Below are positions 47,128 through 57,799 of a stretch of DNA of 64,000 bases, one piece after another. The notes under the pieces were generated by a model. It saw only the letters and a program-made list of their open reading frames with translations. It was not told the DNA's origin and did not search any database. The DNA is taken from positions 1,831,001-1,895,000 of the forward strand of contig NZ_LR134167.1 in assembly GCF_900635775.1 (NCBI RefSeq), given 5' to 3'. Position 1 is the stretch's first letter, and each line of letters begins with the position of its first letter. The DNA comes from Avibacterium volantium (lineage in GTDB: Bacteria; Pseudomonadota; Gammaproteobacteria; Enterobacterales; Pasteurellaceae). A program made the position numbers and the translations under genes.

Positions 47128-47892
47128 GTGTTTGAATTAGATTCAGTGTCTTTTGCGTTACCTGAAAAAGTGTTGTTGCAGCCTATTTCACTGCAATTCG
47201 GCACAGGAAAAATCTATGGCATTATTGGGCCAAATGGTTCGGGTAAATCTACCCTGATTAAACTCTTAGCGCGTCAGCAATTTTCTTCGAGCGGTACGTT
47301 GCATTTCGCTAATCAACCTATTCAACAATGGAAAAACAAAGCCTTTGCCCGTGAAGTGGCATATTTACCACAATATTTGCCGAACGCACAAAATTTAACG
47401 GTAAAAGGGCTGCTACAAATGGGGCGTTATGCGTGGAATGGGCTGTTAGGACGTAATCCTAAACAAGATGAGCAAGCCATTCAAAATGCCCTTGAGTGGA
47501 CGAATATGCAAGGCTATGCCGATCAATTTGTGGATACTCTTTCCGGCGGTGAACGTTCTCGCGTCTGGCTTGCAATGTTGTTGGCACAGCAAAGCCGCTT
47601 TTTATTATTAGATGAACCCTTGGCGGCATTGGATATTGCCCATCAAGTGGAAGTAATGCAACTTATCCAAAAGCTGGTGAAGCAGCTCAATTTAGGCGTG
47701 ATCATTGTGATCCACGACATCAATCTTGCCGCACGTTTTTGTGATGAACTCATCGCCTTACAATCAGGCAAATTATTAATGCAAGGCACGCCACAAGAAA
47801 TTATGACCCCGCAAACCCTTGAGCAAATTTATCATATTGATCTGCAAGTGCTATCCCACCCTGTGGATCAGGTTCCAGTGGCGTTCTTTTAG
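47128..47892 (+). CDS. fhuC: Iron(III)-siderophore ABC transporter ATP-binding protein (FhuC-like)
   Basis: 254 residues from GTG 47128 (AGGA 8 bases upstream). GIIGPNGSGKSTLIKLLARQ is Walker A; LSGGERSRVWLAMLLAQQ the signature; FLLLDEPLAALDIAHQ Walker B with the catalytic Glu; IIVIHDINLAARFCDELIAL the switch His. It is of the FepC/FhuC/BtuD class and powers the permease encoded two genes later. The order ATPase-binding protein-fused permease is that of fhuCDB. A Fur box precedes it, so induction by iron shortage is expected. Confidence 0.9.
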   Translation: MFELDSVSFALPEKVLLQPISLQFGTGKIYGIIGPNGSGKSTLIKLLARQQFSSSGTLHFANQPIQQWKNKAFAREVAYLPQYLPNAQNLTVKGLLQMGRYAWNGLLGRNPKQDEQAIQNALEWTNMQGYADQFVDTLSGGERSRVWLAMLLAQQSRFLLLDEPLAALDIAHQVEVMQLIQKLVKQLNLGVIIVIHDINLAARFCDELIALQSGKLLMQGTPQEIMTPQTLEQIYHIDLQVLSHPVDQVPVAFF

Positions 47893-47901
47893 GGGGCAAT
47901 A

Positions 47902-48774
47902 ATGAAAAAATATGCTTACTTATTGCACGCCCTTTGGCTTATTGTTACTTTGCCCGTGTTTGCAACACCAAAGATTGCCACCTTAGATTGGACGATCGCC
48001 GAAACCTTGCTCGGACTAGGCGTAACGCCCGTTGCCGTAGGGGATAAACAAAGTTATCAGAACTGGGTGAGCGAACCTGCGTTACCACAAAGTGCGGTGG
48101 ATTTAGGCACAAGATTACAACCTAATAAAGAATTATTGGCACAACTTGATATTGAAATTTTCCCCAATAGTGATATGTATTTCGCCACCGCACAAGCTAA
48201 TTTGCCTTATTTGTCCAACGTAAAAACCTTGGATCTCGTTAATTTCTACCAAGCAGGCGATTTTTGGCAAAATCAACTTCAAGCAACACGCCAACTTGCC
48301 AATGTGGTGGGGGCGGATTCCACGCCGTTAATTCATCAAACCGAAACCCTTTTTGCCGCACAAAAAGCCTTGCTCACCCCATTTCAAGCACGCCCGTTGT
48401 TAATTGTGCAATTTATTGATGGTCGTCATTTGCGTGTTTACGGCAAACAAAGTCTGCCCGGTGTGGTGCTAACCCAACTTGGACTACAAAATGCGTGGCA
48501 AGAAGCAGTGAATTTATGGGGCTTTAGTCAAATCAGCCTCAATCAACTGGCACAATTCCCTAATGCGAAGCTCGTGGTGATAAAACCCTATCCTCAGAAT
48601 GTGCCAACTGAACTGGCAAATAACAGCTTATGGAAGCAGTTACCCTTGGCGAAAGATCCGTTGATTTTACCCGCTATCTGGACATTCGGGGCATTGCCCT
48701 CCGGTCAGCGTTTAGCGGTGGCATTAAGTCAAGGGTTGCAAAATGCCCATAAGCAGGGAGAAGCACAATGGTAA
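47902..48774 (+). CDS. fhuD: Iron-siderophore periplasmic binding protein (FhuD-like)
   Basis: 290 residues with a signal peptide (KKYAYLLHALWLIVTLPVFA). RIATL-type start (KIATLDWTIAETLLGLGVTP), VAVGDKQSYQNWVSEPALP and VDLGTRLQPNKELLAQLDIE are typical of class III (TroA/FhuD-fold) binding proteins; WGFSQISLNQLAQFPNAKLV is the C-terminal lobe. It delivers a ferric hydroxamate-type siderophore from the receptor to the permease. Its end overlaps the permease gene by 7 bases. Hydroxamate specificity is inferred from the FhuA-like receptor downstream. Confidence 0.87.
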   Translation: MKKYAYLLHALWLIVTLPVFATPKIATLDWTIAETLLGLGVTPVAVGDKQSYQNWVSEPALPQSAVDLGTRLQPNKELLAQLDIEIFPNSDMYFATAQANLPYLSNVKTLDLVNFYQAGDFWQNQLQATRQLANVVGADSTPLIHQTETLFAAQKALLTPFQARPLLIVQFIDGRHLRVYGKQSLPGVVLTQLGLQNAWQEAVNLWGFSQISLNQLAQFPNAKLVVIKPYPQNVPTELANNSLWKQLPLAKDPLILPAIWTFGALPSGQRLAVALSQGLQNAHKQGEAQW

Positions 48775-50711
48775 ATTGGCGTATCCCCTCGTTAGTGATG
48801 AGCTTAGCCTTAATCGCCTCTGGACTATTGGCGGTGTTGCTATGGCTTTCATTGAATGAAATGAATGATCCTGAGATCAACCAATTATTAATTTTTAATT
48901 TCACCTTACCCCGTGTGCTAATGGCGATCTTAGCAGGGGCGAGTTTGGGGGCGGCGTCCTTACTATTACAACAAATAATGAACAATCCCCTTGCCTCAGA
49001 CAGCACCCTCGCCGTAAGCGGTGGCTCGCAATTCGCGTTGTTTGTCACCACTTTATTTTGCCCGAGTTTATTGCAAATCGGCATAACGCCCGTTGCCTTT
49101 GCTGGGGCATTGTTCGCTTTGGGCTTGGTGTTATTCCTTGCGTGGCGACAAATGCTTTCGCCGTTGCTTATCGTGTTGGCTGGGTTGGTGGTGAGCTTCT
49201 ACCTCGGAGCATTTTCTTCGCTGTTAATTTTATTTTATCCCGAAGAAAGCCGTGGCTTGTTGGTGTGGGGCAGTGGCTCATTGGTGCAAGAAAGCTGGTA
49301 TGACAGCCTTACCTTGTTGCCCCTTTTATTGCCTGCGATCGTGGGAATGCTGTTGCTCAGCCCCGCCTTACAAATTTTGCAACTGCAAGAAAGCAACGCT
49401 CAAAGTTTAGGCGTGAATGTGAAAAAAATCCGCTTGCTTGGTGTGTTACTGGCGGCGTATTTGGTGGCAATAATCGTCAGCCGAGTAGGAATGATCGCCT
49501 TTATCGGTTTAGCCGCCACCACCATTGCACGCCAATACCGCAGTGCGGATTTCCGAACTTTATTGTGGCGAAGTGCCTATTTTTCGGGCGTGCTGTTATT
49601 AATCGCTGATTTAACCTTGCAACTGATCGAAAAACAATGGGGCGCAGGCTTGCCGACTGGCTCGGTTACCGCATTATTCGGTACGCCGTTGCTGTTGTGG
49701 CTAGTGTTTCGTCATCGCCAACAATATGGGCGAGTGGTGGACAGTTCACCCCTTGGGCAAAATGCGTGGAAAAAAACATCATCAAAAAGCACCGCACTTT
49801 ATTTACCGCTGTTTTTGGCTGCCGCGTTAGGCTGTTCTTTATTTTTAGCTCAAGGTGTAAACGGCTGGCAAGTTTACTTAGATCAAAGCCTGTTCAACTT
49901 GCGTTTCCCACGCCTTGCCTATGCCCTTTGTGCAGGCATAATGCTCGCTTTGGCGGGAACGATCTCACAACGCTTAAGCCGCAATCCAATGGCAAGCCCT
50001 GAATTACTGGGTATTACTTCCGGCGTGAGCTTTGGCGTGTTATTAGCGATTTTTGTTGCAGGGGCGAGCGTACTTAGCCAATATGTGTTATGGGGGGCGT
50101 TGGGAGCATTATTGATCTTAGGATTAATCTGGCTTATCAACCGCCGCAACGGCTTGCAACCTGATCAAGTGTTGCTCACAGGAATTAGCATTTCCGCCTT
50201 ATTTGACGCCGTGCAACGCATACTTATCGCCAGTGGTGATCCCCGTGCGTGGCAATTATTAAGCTGGGGATCGGGTTCAACCTATTATGCCACTGAGGAA
50301 GTAGCCTTGCCGATTCTCGTTATCGCCCTTGCGTTGTTCGCCTTGAGTTTTGTATTTTGTCGTTGGCTGGATTTGTTAAGCCTCAATGCCAACGTCGCCC
50401 AAGCGGTGGGGGTGAACCTCACCCAAGCACGCGGGATTTTATTTTTATTTGCCATTGCCTTAACGCTCTGTGCCACCTTGATTGTCGGCTCGCTCAGCTT
50501 TATCGGCTTGCTCGCTCCCCATTTGGCATACAGCCTTGGCTTCCGCCACAGCAAAAACCAACTGTTGGCGGCAGGCTTATTAGGGGCAACGGTGATGATT
50601 ATGGCGGATTGGCTCGGGCGACAAATATTGTTCCCTTACGAAATCCCTGCGGGCTTGGTTGCCACCTTGCTCGGTGGAACGTATTTTTTATGGCTGATGA
50701 AAAAAATCTAG
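48768..50711 (+). CDS. fhuB: Iron-siderophore ABC permease, fused double-length (FhuB-like)
   Basis: 647 residues, two FecCD-type permease halves in one chain as in E. coli FhuB (660). Each half has the RLPR(V/L) start (LPRVLMAILAGASLGAASLL; FPRLAYALCAGIMLALAGTI), NPLAS / NPMASPELLGITSG, and the ATPase-contacting loop (GMIAFIGLAA; GSLSFIGLLAPHL). About twenty membrane helices. It forms the inner-membrane channel with two FhuC-like ATPases. GC-richer than the glycan cluster and typical of the chromosomal core. Confidence 0.93.
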   Translation: MVNWRIPSLVMSLALIASGLLAVLLWLSLNEMNDPEINQLLIFNFTLPRVLMAILAGASLGAASLLLQQIMNNPLASDSTLAVSGGSQFALFVTTLFCPSLLQIGITPVAFAGALFALGLVLFLAWRQMLSPLLIVLAGLVVSFYLGAFSSLLILFYPEESRGLLVWGSGSLVQESWYDSLTLLPLLLPAIVGMLLLSPALQILQLQESNAQSLGVNVKKIRLLGVLLAAYLVAIIVSRVGMIAFIGLAATTIARQYRSADFRTLLWRSAYFSGVLLLIADLTLQLIEKQWGAGLPTGSVTALFGTPLLLWLVFRHRQQYGRVVDSSPLGQNAWKKTSSKSTALYLPLFLAAALGCSLFLAQGVNGWQVYLDQSLFNLRFPRLAYALCAGIMLALAGTISQRLSRNPMASPELLGITSGVSFGVLLAIFVAGASVLSQYVLWGALGALLILGLIWLINRRNGLQPDQVLLTGISISALFDAVQRILIASGDPRAWQLLSWGSGSTYYATEEVALPILVIALALFALSFVFCRWLDLLSLNANVAQAVGVNLTQARGILFLFAIALTLCATLIVGSLSFIGLLAPHLAYSLGFRHSKNQLLAAGLLGATVMIMADWLGRQILFPYEIPAGLVATLLGGTYFLWLMKKI

Positions 50712-50955
50712 CCATTGGCTTGACGGGAAAAGGCGTGCGTAAGCCTTGTTTTGCTGAACGTATCGGCTTCACTCAATGAAATTCGCTGTAATGCAAGATA
50801 TTGTTCCAAAAGCTAAAAAGTTATCGCCGTTTGCTTTCAACGGTTGAAATTGAACGGCAATATGGCGGAATTTTACACCGCACTTTGAAAATAGAGGTAG
50901 AAAAGTGCGGTCAGAAAATTCCACGTTTTTTTATTTACAAAATAGGAGACATCAA

Positions 50956-51753
50956 ATGAAAAAACTCACTCATCTCGCCTTAGTATGTGGCTTGGCGTTC
51001 CCTCTGGCAGGGCAAGCACACGATTTATGGGCATATGCACAACAAGCGGAAGCGGGCAAAGATTTGCTTGCGGTGCTTGGCTATGGCGATCGTTTTCCTG
51101 AAGGGGAAAAAATTGCTGAGGGGCGTTTAAATATTTTAAATCCGCTGGTGTTGCACAGTGCGGACGGCAAAAGCACTACCCTCACCCAAAAGGGCGAAAA
51201 TTTTCACTATGTAACCACCAGCCCGTTGGCGAAAGCGGAATACAAAATTTCGGGCAGCTATAAACCGACATTTTGGTCGAAAAATGACAACGGCTGGAAG
51301 CGTGAAAATCTCACTCAAATGAAAGATGCCAATTACTGCGAAGAATCCAGTATGTTCGCTTCAACCTATGTGAACACGGGCGTTGATGTGAGCGACTTTG
51401 CCATTGCCCCAGTGGGATTACCGTTGGAAATCGTGCCATTGGTTGATCCAACCACGCTAAGCCCGATGGAAGTATTCCCCGTACAAGTGTTGTATCAAGG
51501 TCAGCCAGCAAAAGGCGTGAGCGTGATCGGCACAACCAACGAATTTACCAAACTTGATGAAAAAGCCGTTTACGATCACCGTGAACCGCAAGCTTTCTCT
51601 GGCAAAACGGACGCTCAAGGCAAGGTGAATTTCATTCCTGCTTTAGCGGGGACTTGGAAAATCAAGGCAATTTATGAAATGGATTACCCAGATCAAAAAG
51701 TGTGCCAAAAACGTAAACTTTATAGCACTTATACTTTTAAAGTGAACAAATAA
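50956..51753 (+). CDS. Periplasmic DUF4198-family protein
   Basis: 265 residues from ATG 50956 with AGGAG 7 bases upstream. Signal peptide KKLTHLALVCGLAFPLAGQA, then HDLWAY, the His-rich mature N terminus usual for DUF4198. TYVNTGVDVSDFAIAPVGLP, LEIVPLVDPTTLSPMEVFPV and GKTDAQGKVNFIPALAGTWK are the family's beta-sandwich (carboxypeptidase-regulatory-like) repeats. Members are often found beside metal or siderophore receptors and are thought to bind metal or aid uptake; the function is not proven. It lies between the ABC genes and the receptor, all on one strand. The 244-base gap before it shows two uptake signals and no gene. Confidence 0.85.
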   Translation: MKKLTHLALVCGLAFPLAGQAHDLWAYAQQAEAGKDLLAVLGYGDRFPEGEKIAEGRLNILNPLVLHSADGKSTTLTQKGENFHYVTTSPLAKAEYKISGSYKPTFWSKNDNGWKRENLTQMKDANYCEESSMFASTYVNTGVDVSDFAIAPVGLPLEIVPLVDPTTLSPMEVFPVQVLYQGQPAKGVSVIGTTNEFTKLDEKAVYDHREPQAFSGKTDAQGKVNFIPALAGTWKIKAIYEMDYPDQKVCQKRKLYSTYTFKVNK

Positions 51754-51765
51754 TTTTATTTTCGT

Positions 51766-51787
51766 GGGGCGGAAACGCCCCTTATTT
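51766..51787 (+). terminator. Weak hairpin between the DUF4198 gene and the receptor gene
   Basis: GGGGCG, GAAA tetraloop, CGCCCC, then TTATTT. The short U-poor tail suggests partial termination or mRNA stabilisation rather than a full stop. Confidence 0.5.
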
Positions 51788-51820
51788 AAGCTGTAACTTG
51801 TAGTAAATTAAGGACTATTT

Positions 51821-53890
51821 ATGCCAAAAGCTGTTTTTAAATTATCCCTTTTATCCACCGCACTTTTACTCGCCTCGCAAAATCTTTGGGCGGAAGAGTT
51901 GGAGGCGATCACGGTAGAAGCGGGATCGATGTACCGTATGGGTGAAGTGCCGATTTATCAAGCTAAATCTGCAGTTTCCCTTTCTCGCGAACAACTGGAT
52001 CAACAAAATATTACCAAAGCCGATGAAATCGGGCGTTATCAGGCGGGCTTTGAAAACCAAGTGTTTGGTGAGGATACCAATACCAACTGGTTTAGAGTGC
52101 GTGGTGCGGAGGTTACGCAAGCGATTGATGGTTTACCAATGGCAAGCTATGGCTTTTTTACCCCTTATGTAAACACCTTTGGCTTAGAAGCGGTGGAAAT
52201 AACCAAAGGTGCAGACGCAATGACCTTCGGCGCAGCAAACTCAGGTGGTTTGATCAACTATGTCACCAAGCGTCCGCATAACGATCAAATTGGCAAAGGG
52301 GAATTTACCCTTAACGCTGGAAATCATCATCAATATGGTGTCGGCGTAGATTATACAGATCGCATCGGCAATAATGATGATCTGCGTTATCGCTTAGTGG
52401 GTGCATTTTCGTCTAAAAATGGACAATGGGACGCAACAAAAAATAAAACCGTTTATTTCGCACCATCTTTGGAATGGGATATTTCTGATCGCACTCGTTT
52501 AACCCTTTTAACCAGCTATCAATTTGATAAAGGCGTGCCAAGCTCGAATTTCTTGCCACAAGAAGGCTCGCTCGTGCCGTTCCCTGATGGTAGCTATATT
52601 GGGCGTTCCACCAACCTTGGCGATCCTGTCAATGATCGTGAATACAACCGTCAATACAATATCGGCTATGAATTTAGCCATCAATTTGATGATAATTTAA
52701 GTTTTGACAGTAGCTATCGCTACACTTATGCCAATAACTATCACCTTGGTTCTTATGCTTATCCTTCCGCTTATAATGCAGACTGGACGCCAAAAGCACC
52801 AAGTGCGGCAGGTTATGAATTGGCTCGCGGTGTCGTATTTAATGACGGTACATCTATTTCTCATACTCTAGATAATCATCTCACTTGGAAATATAGCAAC
52901 GATTGGCTGAAAAATACCTTGGTGATGGGAACAGATTATCGTCAGCAAAAAGTGAAAGCCTACTATACCCTATTTGGCAGCACCTCTGCGGTAAATTTAA
53001 AACAAGCTCGTTCAGGCTATAATCAGGCACAAACCATCAATGCCCCTTATACCTATATCACTGCTCGCCAACTTGGGCTTTATTTACAAAATCAAAGCCG
53101 TTTTATGGATAGCCTTGTGTTAAACCTTGGGGTACGCCACGATCGTGCGAAACAAGATGAATACACATCTTCACAAAAAATCAGCAATACGTCTTATTCT
53201 GCTTCATTAATGTATGAAGCGCCATTCGGCTTAAATCCATATTTTAGTTACAGTGAATCCTTTAATTTACCAGTGGGATTAAGTGGCAATCAAAAACTTT
53301 ATGATCCAAATATCACTCATCAATACGAAGTGGGGATCAAATATTTGCCAGATTGGTTAAACGGATCAATCACCGTTGCTGCTTTCAAAGCTAAAGATAA
53401 AGGTGCGTTAGTGTCGAATGGTTTAGGTAAAACAGTGAGCAATGCCGATCCTGTGCATCGCAAAGGGGTGGAAGTTCAAGCCGATGTGAATGTAACTAAC
53501 AACTGGAATATGGGCTTAGCTTATACCTATTTGAAATCAATCACTCGTAAAGAGAGCGGCGATGTGCGTAACCCATTAATTCCAAAACATACTTTTGCTG
53601 TGAAAACCGATTACACCTTTGATAACGGCGCATTAAATGGTTTAACGGTGGGCGCAGGCGTACGTTATATTGGTAAAAGTGTTACTTCACAAAGTTCACT
53701 TTATTCAGGAAAAGAAGTTCCTTCTGCTACTGTGGTAGATCTAATGGCACGCTACGCATTTGATTCTAACTGGATTGCTCAGTTAAATGTAGAAAATGTC
53801 GGCAACCGCCGTTATATCGCAGGCTGCGATTATTACTGCTACTACGGTGCTGAGCGTAATATCAATGCTTCTGTGTCTTATAAATTCTAA
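51821..53890 (+). CDS. TonB-dependent ferric-siderophore receptor (FhuA-like)
   Basis: 689 residues. Signal peptide PKAVFKLSLLSTALLLASQN (cut after LWA); ELEAITVEAG is the TonB-box region. The plug includes WFRVRGAEVTQAIDGLPMAS, GLEAVEITKGADAMTFGAAN and SGGLINYVTKRP. The barrel ends with NVENVGNRRYIAGCDYYCYY then GAERNINASVSYKF; the paired Cys and CYYGAER are as in FhuA-type ferrichrome receptors, and the last residue is Phe. It imports a ferric, probably hydroxamate, siderophore and would feed the FhuD-like protein. It is followed by a strong terminator. The exact ligand is not determinable. Confidence 0.9.
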   Translation: MPKAVFKLSLLSTALLLASQNLWAEELEAITVEAGSMYRMGEVPIYQAKSAVSLSREQLDQQNITKADEIGRYQAGFENQVFGEDTNTNWFRVRGAEVTQAIDGLPMASYGFFTPYVNTFGLEAVEITKGADAMTFGAANSGGLINYVTKRPHNDQIGKGEFTLNAGNHHQYGVGVDYTDRIGNNDDLRYRLVGAFSSKNGQWDATKNKTVYFAPSLEWDISDRTRLTLLTSYQFDKGVPSSNFLPQEGSLVPFPDGSYIGRSTNLGDPVNDREYNRQYNIGYEFSHQFDDNLSFDSSYRYTYANNYHLGSYAYPSAYNADWTPKAPSAAGYELARGVVFNDGTSISHTLDNHLTWKYSNDWLKNTLVMGTDYRQQKVKAYYTLFGSTSAVNLKQARSGYNQAQTINAPYTYITARQLGLYLQNQSRFMDSLVLNLGVRHDRAKQDEYTSSQKISNTSYSASLMYEAPFGLNPYFSYSESFNLPVGLSGNQKLYDPNITHQYEVGIKYLPDWLNGSITVAAFKAKDKGALVSNGLGKTVSNADPVHRKGVEVQADVNVTNNWNMGLAYTYLKSITRKESGDVRNPLIPKHTFAVKTDYTFDNGALNGLTVGAGVRYIGKSVTSQSSLYSGKEVPSATVVDLMARYAFDSNWIAQLNVENVGNRRYIAGCDYYCYYGAERNINASVSYKF

Positions 53891-53904
53891 CTATCTATAA
53901 TCTT

Positions 53905-53933
53905 AGGGCTGATCTCTCAGCCCTTTTTCTTTC
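53905..53933 (+). terminator. Rho-independent terminator after the FhuA-like receptor gene
   Basis: AGGGCTGA (53905-53912), TCTC loop, TCAGCCCT (53917-53924), then TTTTCTTTC. Confidence 0.88.
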
Positions 53934-53983
53934 TGCGCAAAATCTGCTATGGTAAGCATTTCTCTCTCAATATAGGAAAACGG

Positions 53984-55237
53984 ATGTTAAGCTATCTTAA
54001 AGAGCATTTTTTTACCCTAATTTTATGGCTAAAAAAACCAAGTAATGGGTTATGGCTCACGCCAATTTTAGGTGCATTATTTGCCGTGTTTTTGGCGCTT
54101 TTCTCTGCGTTTATTAAAAATAAAGCATTGCCGATAGATATAATACCTGATATTAACGAAACATTGCTCAATGATATTCTCAGCATTATGGCATCGAGTA
54201 TGTTGGCGGTGAGTACCTTTTCCCTGTCTATTATGGTTTCCGCTTTTTCGTCTGCTTCTAACGGCGCAACGCCAAGAGCCACAGAATTGGTGATGGGCGA
54301 CAATACCACTCGCCTTGCCATTTCAAGTTTTATTTCCGCCTTTGTGTATGCGGTGATTGCCAAAATCACGCTCGGAATGGGGTATTACAACGAAGCAGGA
54401 CGATTTGTGCTGTTTGTTGGCACGATTTGCGTGCTGATTTATTTAATCACCACCTTAATTACTTGGGTAAGCGCTTTATCGCAACTCGGGCTATTAAATA
54501 ATACCTTAGAAAAAATTGAAACGGCTTCACAACAAGCCCTAAATAATTATTGGCAACAGCCCAATATGGGGGCGAAATCCCTTGATAAAATCCGCTTTAC
54601 TTATGCGATCCACGCCCATAAAACAGGCTATTTAAGCCATATCAATATGCAAAATTTGCAAGATTTTGCTGACAAAAATGAATGCGAAATTGACATTGCC
54701 ATTCAGCCGGGAAAATTGGTTTATACGGATATGCCACTGGCTTATGTCAATAAATCCATTGAAGAAATGGCGCAGCTGCAAGAAAATTTTATCATCGAAA
54801 ACAACCGCTCTTATGCACAAGATCCGAAATTTGGTTTGATCGTATTAAGCGAAGTGGCGCAACGTGCCTTATCTCAAGCGGTGAACGATCCCGGCACGGC
54901 AATTAAAGTGATTAGCGTTTTATTACGCTTACTACTTGATAGCAAAGCTGAAAAGCAAACGGTGAAATATGATCGTCTGGCAATGTTAAATCTCAATGAA
55001 CAAGAACTTGTTTTGCAACCTTTTACGCCGATTTGTCGTGATGGGAGCGCAATGTTAGAAATTCACATCAAAGTACAAAAAGCGCTCGCGGTGCTACGAA
55101 CACAATCAGACAACCAAGCCATTCGTGAAGCAGCGTTCAAACAAGCCAAAATAGATTTAGACTATGCACTAAATGGGCTTTCTCTTGAAAGCGAGAAAAC
55201 TCAGATCCAAGCTTTGCATCAGGATTTATTTCATTAA
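53984..55237 (+). CDS. DUF2254 membrane protein
   Basis: 417 residues. Four membrane segments in the first 170 residues (WLTPILGALFAVFLALFSAF, DILSIMASSMLAVSTFSLSI, AISSFISAFVYAVIAKITLG, FVLFVGTICVLIYLITTLIT) surround the family hallmark MVSAFSSASNGATPRATELV. The remainder is soluble, with HAHKTGYLSHINMQNLQDFA and ALSQAVNDPGTAIKVI, also conserved in DUF2254. The function of the family is not established. Stand-alone gene between two terminators, ribosome site TAGGAAAACGG before ATG 53984. Confidence 0.9.
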   Translation: MLSYLKEHFFTLILWLKKPSNGLWLTPILGALFAVFLALFSAFIKNKALPIDIIPDINETLLNDILSIMASSMLAVSTFSLSIMVSAFSSASNGATPRATELVMGDNTTRLAISSFISAFVYAVIAKITLGMGYYNEAGRFVLFVGTICVLIYLITTLITWVSALSQLGLLNNTLEKIETASQQALNNYWQQPNMGAKSLDKIRFTYAIHAHKTGYLSHINMQNLQDFADKNECEIDIAIQPGKLVYTDMPLAYVNKSIEEMAQLQENFIIENNRSYAQDPKFGLIVLSEVAQRALSQAVNDPGTAIKVISVLLRLLLDSKAEKQTVKYDRLAMLNLNEQELVLQPFTPICRDGSAMLEIHIKVQKALAVLRTQSDNQAIREAAFKQAKIDLDYALNGLSLESEKTQIQALHQDLFH

Positions 55238-55243
55238 CAACAT

Positions 55244-55269
55244 AAAAAAACTGCACCTATTGGTGCAGT
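55244..55269 (-). terminator. Terminator of malM (- strand)
   Basis: On the - strand ACTGCACC, AATA loop, GGTGCAGT is followed by TTTTTTATG. It lies 26 bases after the malM stop and just after the convergent DUF2254 gene. Confidence 0.8.
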
Positions 55270-55294
55270 AAATAATGAAAAAGACAGATAAGAA

Positions 55295-56182
55295 TTATTT
55301 TGCAGAAACTTTCTGTAAAAATAACTTTCTCGGCGTTGTTAATCCCAATTTTTCAGCTTCATTAACAAGGTTTAAGGCTCGGTTAATATCTTTTTGTTTT
55401 AATGCTTTGAGAACGGCTTGATTAAAATAAGCTTCTGTTTCCTTTTCAACTTTTGCATTATTTCCATTTGTTATATTCTGTGATGATTGTGTTGTCGTTT
55501 GATTTGCAATTACAGTGCTTGCCGTAGGGGCTTTTTTCTCCACGCCTAAAATTTGATTTAAACCGATAAAATTCGTTCCATTTGCAGATTGGAAATTGAT
55601 CGTGAGTTTGCCATTTAAACTGTGAGCAACTTGAATATCTGCAATCGCAGGTGGTTGTTTACCCGTGGCTTTAGCAAATAATTTTGAAGGGTGAGGAACA
55701 AGCGTTTGTTTCGCCAAATCCGCTTTTGTGGTGTAAATTAATAAATAAAGTGTTCCTTGGTTCACTGGCGTTAAATTTAACGTCGCGACTAAGCGATTGG
55801 GTTTTAGCCCACGTTCTTCTTGTAATTTGAAATAGCTGGAATCATAATGTGCGGCAACATTGAATTGGCTATCCAACACCACCACATTCGGAACAAAAAC
55901 TTGCTGATTTTGCACCGCACTTTCAATTTCGATTTCTATCGTTCCTTGGTTAGCAGGTAAGCGGTATGCAATAATAGGGCTTTCAATTCCAGCAAAAGGA
56001 AGCATAAACACTTGTTTTTGTACAGCATTCAGTTCTATCTTTACTTGCTGCGGTAAGACGACATCTTGCCAATGTAATTGTGTTAGACTTTTCGCTGGCA
56101 AAGAAAATTCTTCTGCCAAAATAGGACGCGTTGTTAAAAGGGTTGCAGCAAAAAGTGCGGTCAAAAAAATTCTCTTTTTCAT
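55295..56182 (-). CDS. malM: Maltose operon periplasmic protein MalM
   Basis: 295 residues from ATG 56182, chosen for GAGGT upstream and the signal peptide KKRIFLTALFAATLLTTRPI (cut after LA). The mature part has SLTQLHWQDVVLPQQVKIEL, PANQGTIEIEIESAVQNQQV and VVLDSQFNVAAHYDSSYFKL, matching the MalM family; the C-terminal helix region is ALKQKDINRALNLVNEAEKL. Its role in maltodextrin uptake is not defined. It is the last gene of malK-lamB-malM. Confidence 0.85.
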   Translation of the reverse strand: MKKRIFLTALFAATLLTTRPILAEEFSLPAKSLTQLHWQDVVLPQQVKIELNAVQKQVFMLPFAGIESPIIAYRLPANQGTIEIEIESAVQNQQVFVPNVVVLDSQFNVAAHYDSSYFKLQEERGLKPNRLVATLNLTPVNQGTLYLLIYTTKADLAKQTLVPHPSKLFAKATGKQPPAIADIQVAHSLNGKLTINFQSANGTNFIGLNQILGVEKKAPTASTVIANQTTTQSSQNITNGNNAKVEKETEAYFNQAVLKALKQKDINRALNLVNEAEKLGLTTPRKLFLQKVSAK

Positions 56183-56222
56183 TGTTACCTCGTTTGGAAA
56201 AAGCCTGTTTATTGTTGGAACT

Positions 56223-56267
56223 AGGCAAGCAAAAGTGCGGTGATTTTTTCGCAATTTTTGCTTGCCT
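56223..56267. repeat. Long intercistronic inverted repeat between lamB and malM containing an uptake signal
   Basis: AGGCAAGCAAAA (56223-56234) and TTTTGCTTGCCT (56256-56267) form a perfect 12-bp stem; the 21-base loop carries AGTGCGGT. No T run follows on the - strand. It may protect the lamB mRNA 3' end or reduce malM expression (inference). Confidence 0.65.
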
Positions 56268-56376
56268 ATGCAGGGTGCTAAACCGCTTTCATTTTCATAA
56301 AATCTGATGTCACCTATTATTACAGCTTCGTAAGCAACTGGTTGTATAAGAATGAAATTAATTTAGCTATTTGACA

Positions 56377-57708
<1,332 letters not shown>

Positions 57709-57799
57709 TTAATAAGTGGGATAGCTTCAGTTTTCTGTATCGCTTTATACTGCTGGCTGCTTCGTCTTACTATGAGATTAAACGGTGATAAAAGCGTTT

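Noticed and set aside
55295..56254. Longer malM start at 56254
   Set aside because: The 24 added residues come before a clean signal peptide with its own ribosome site at ATG 56182.
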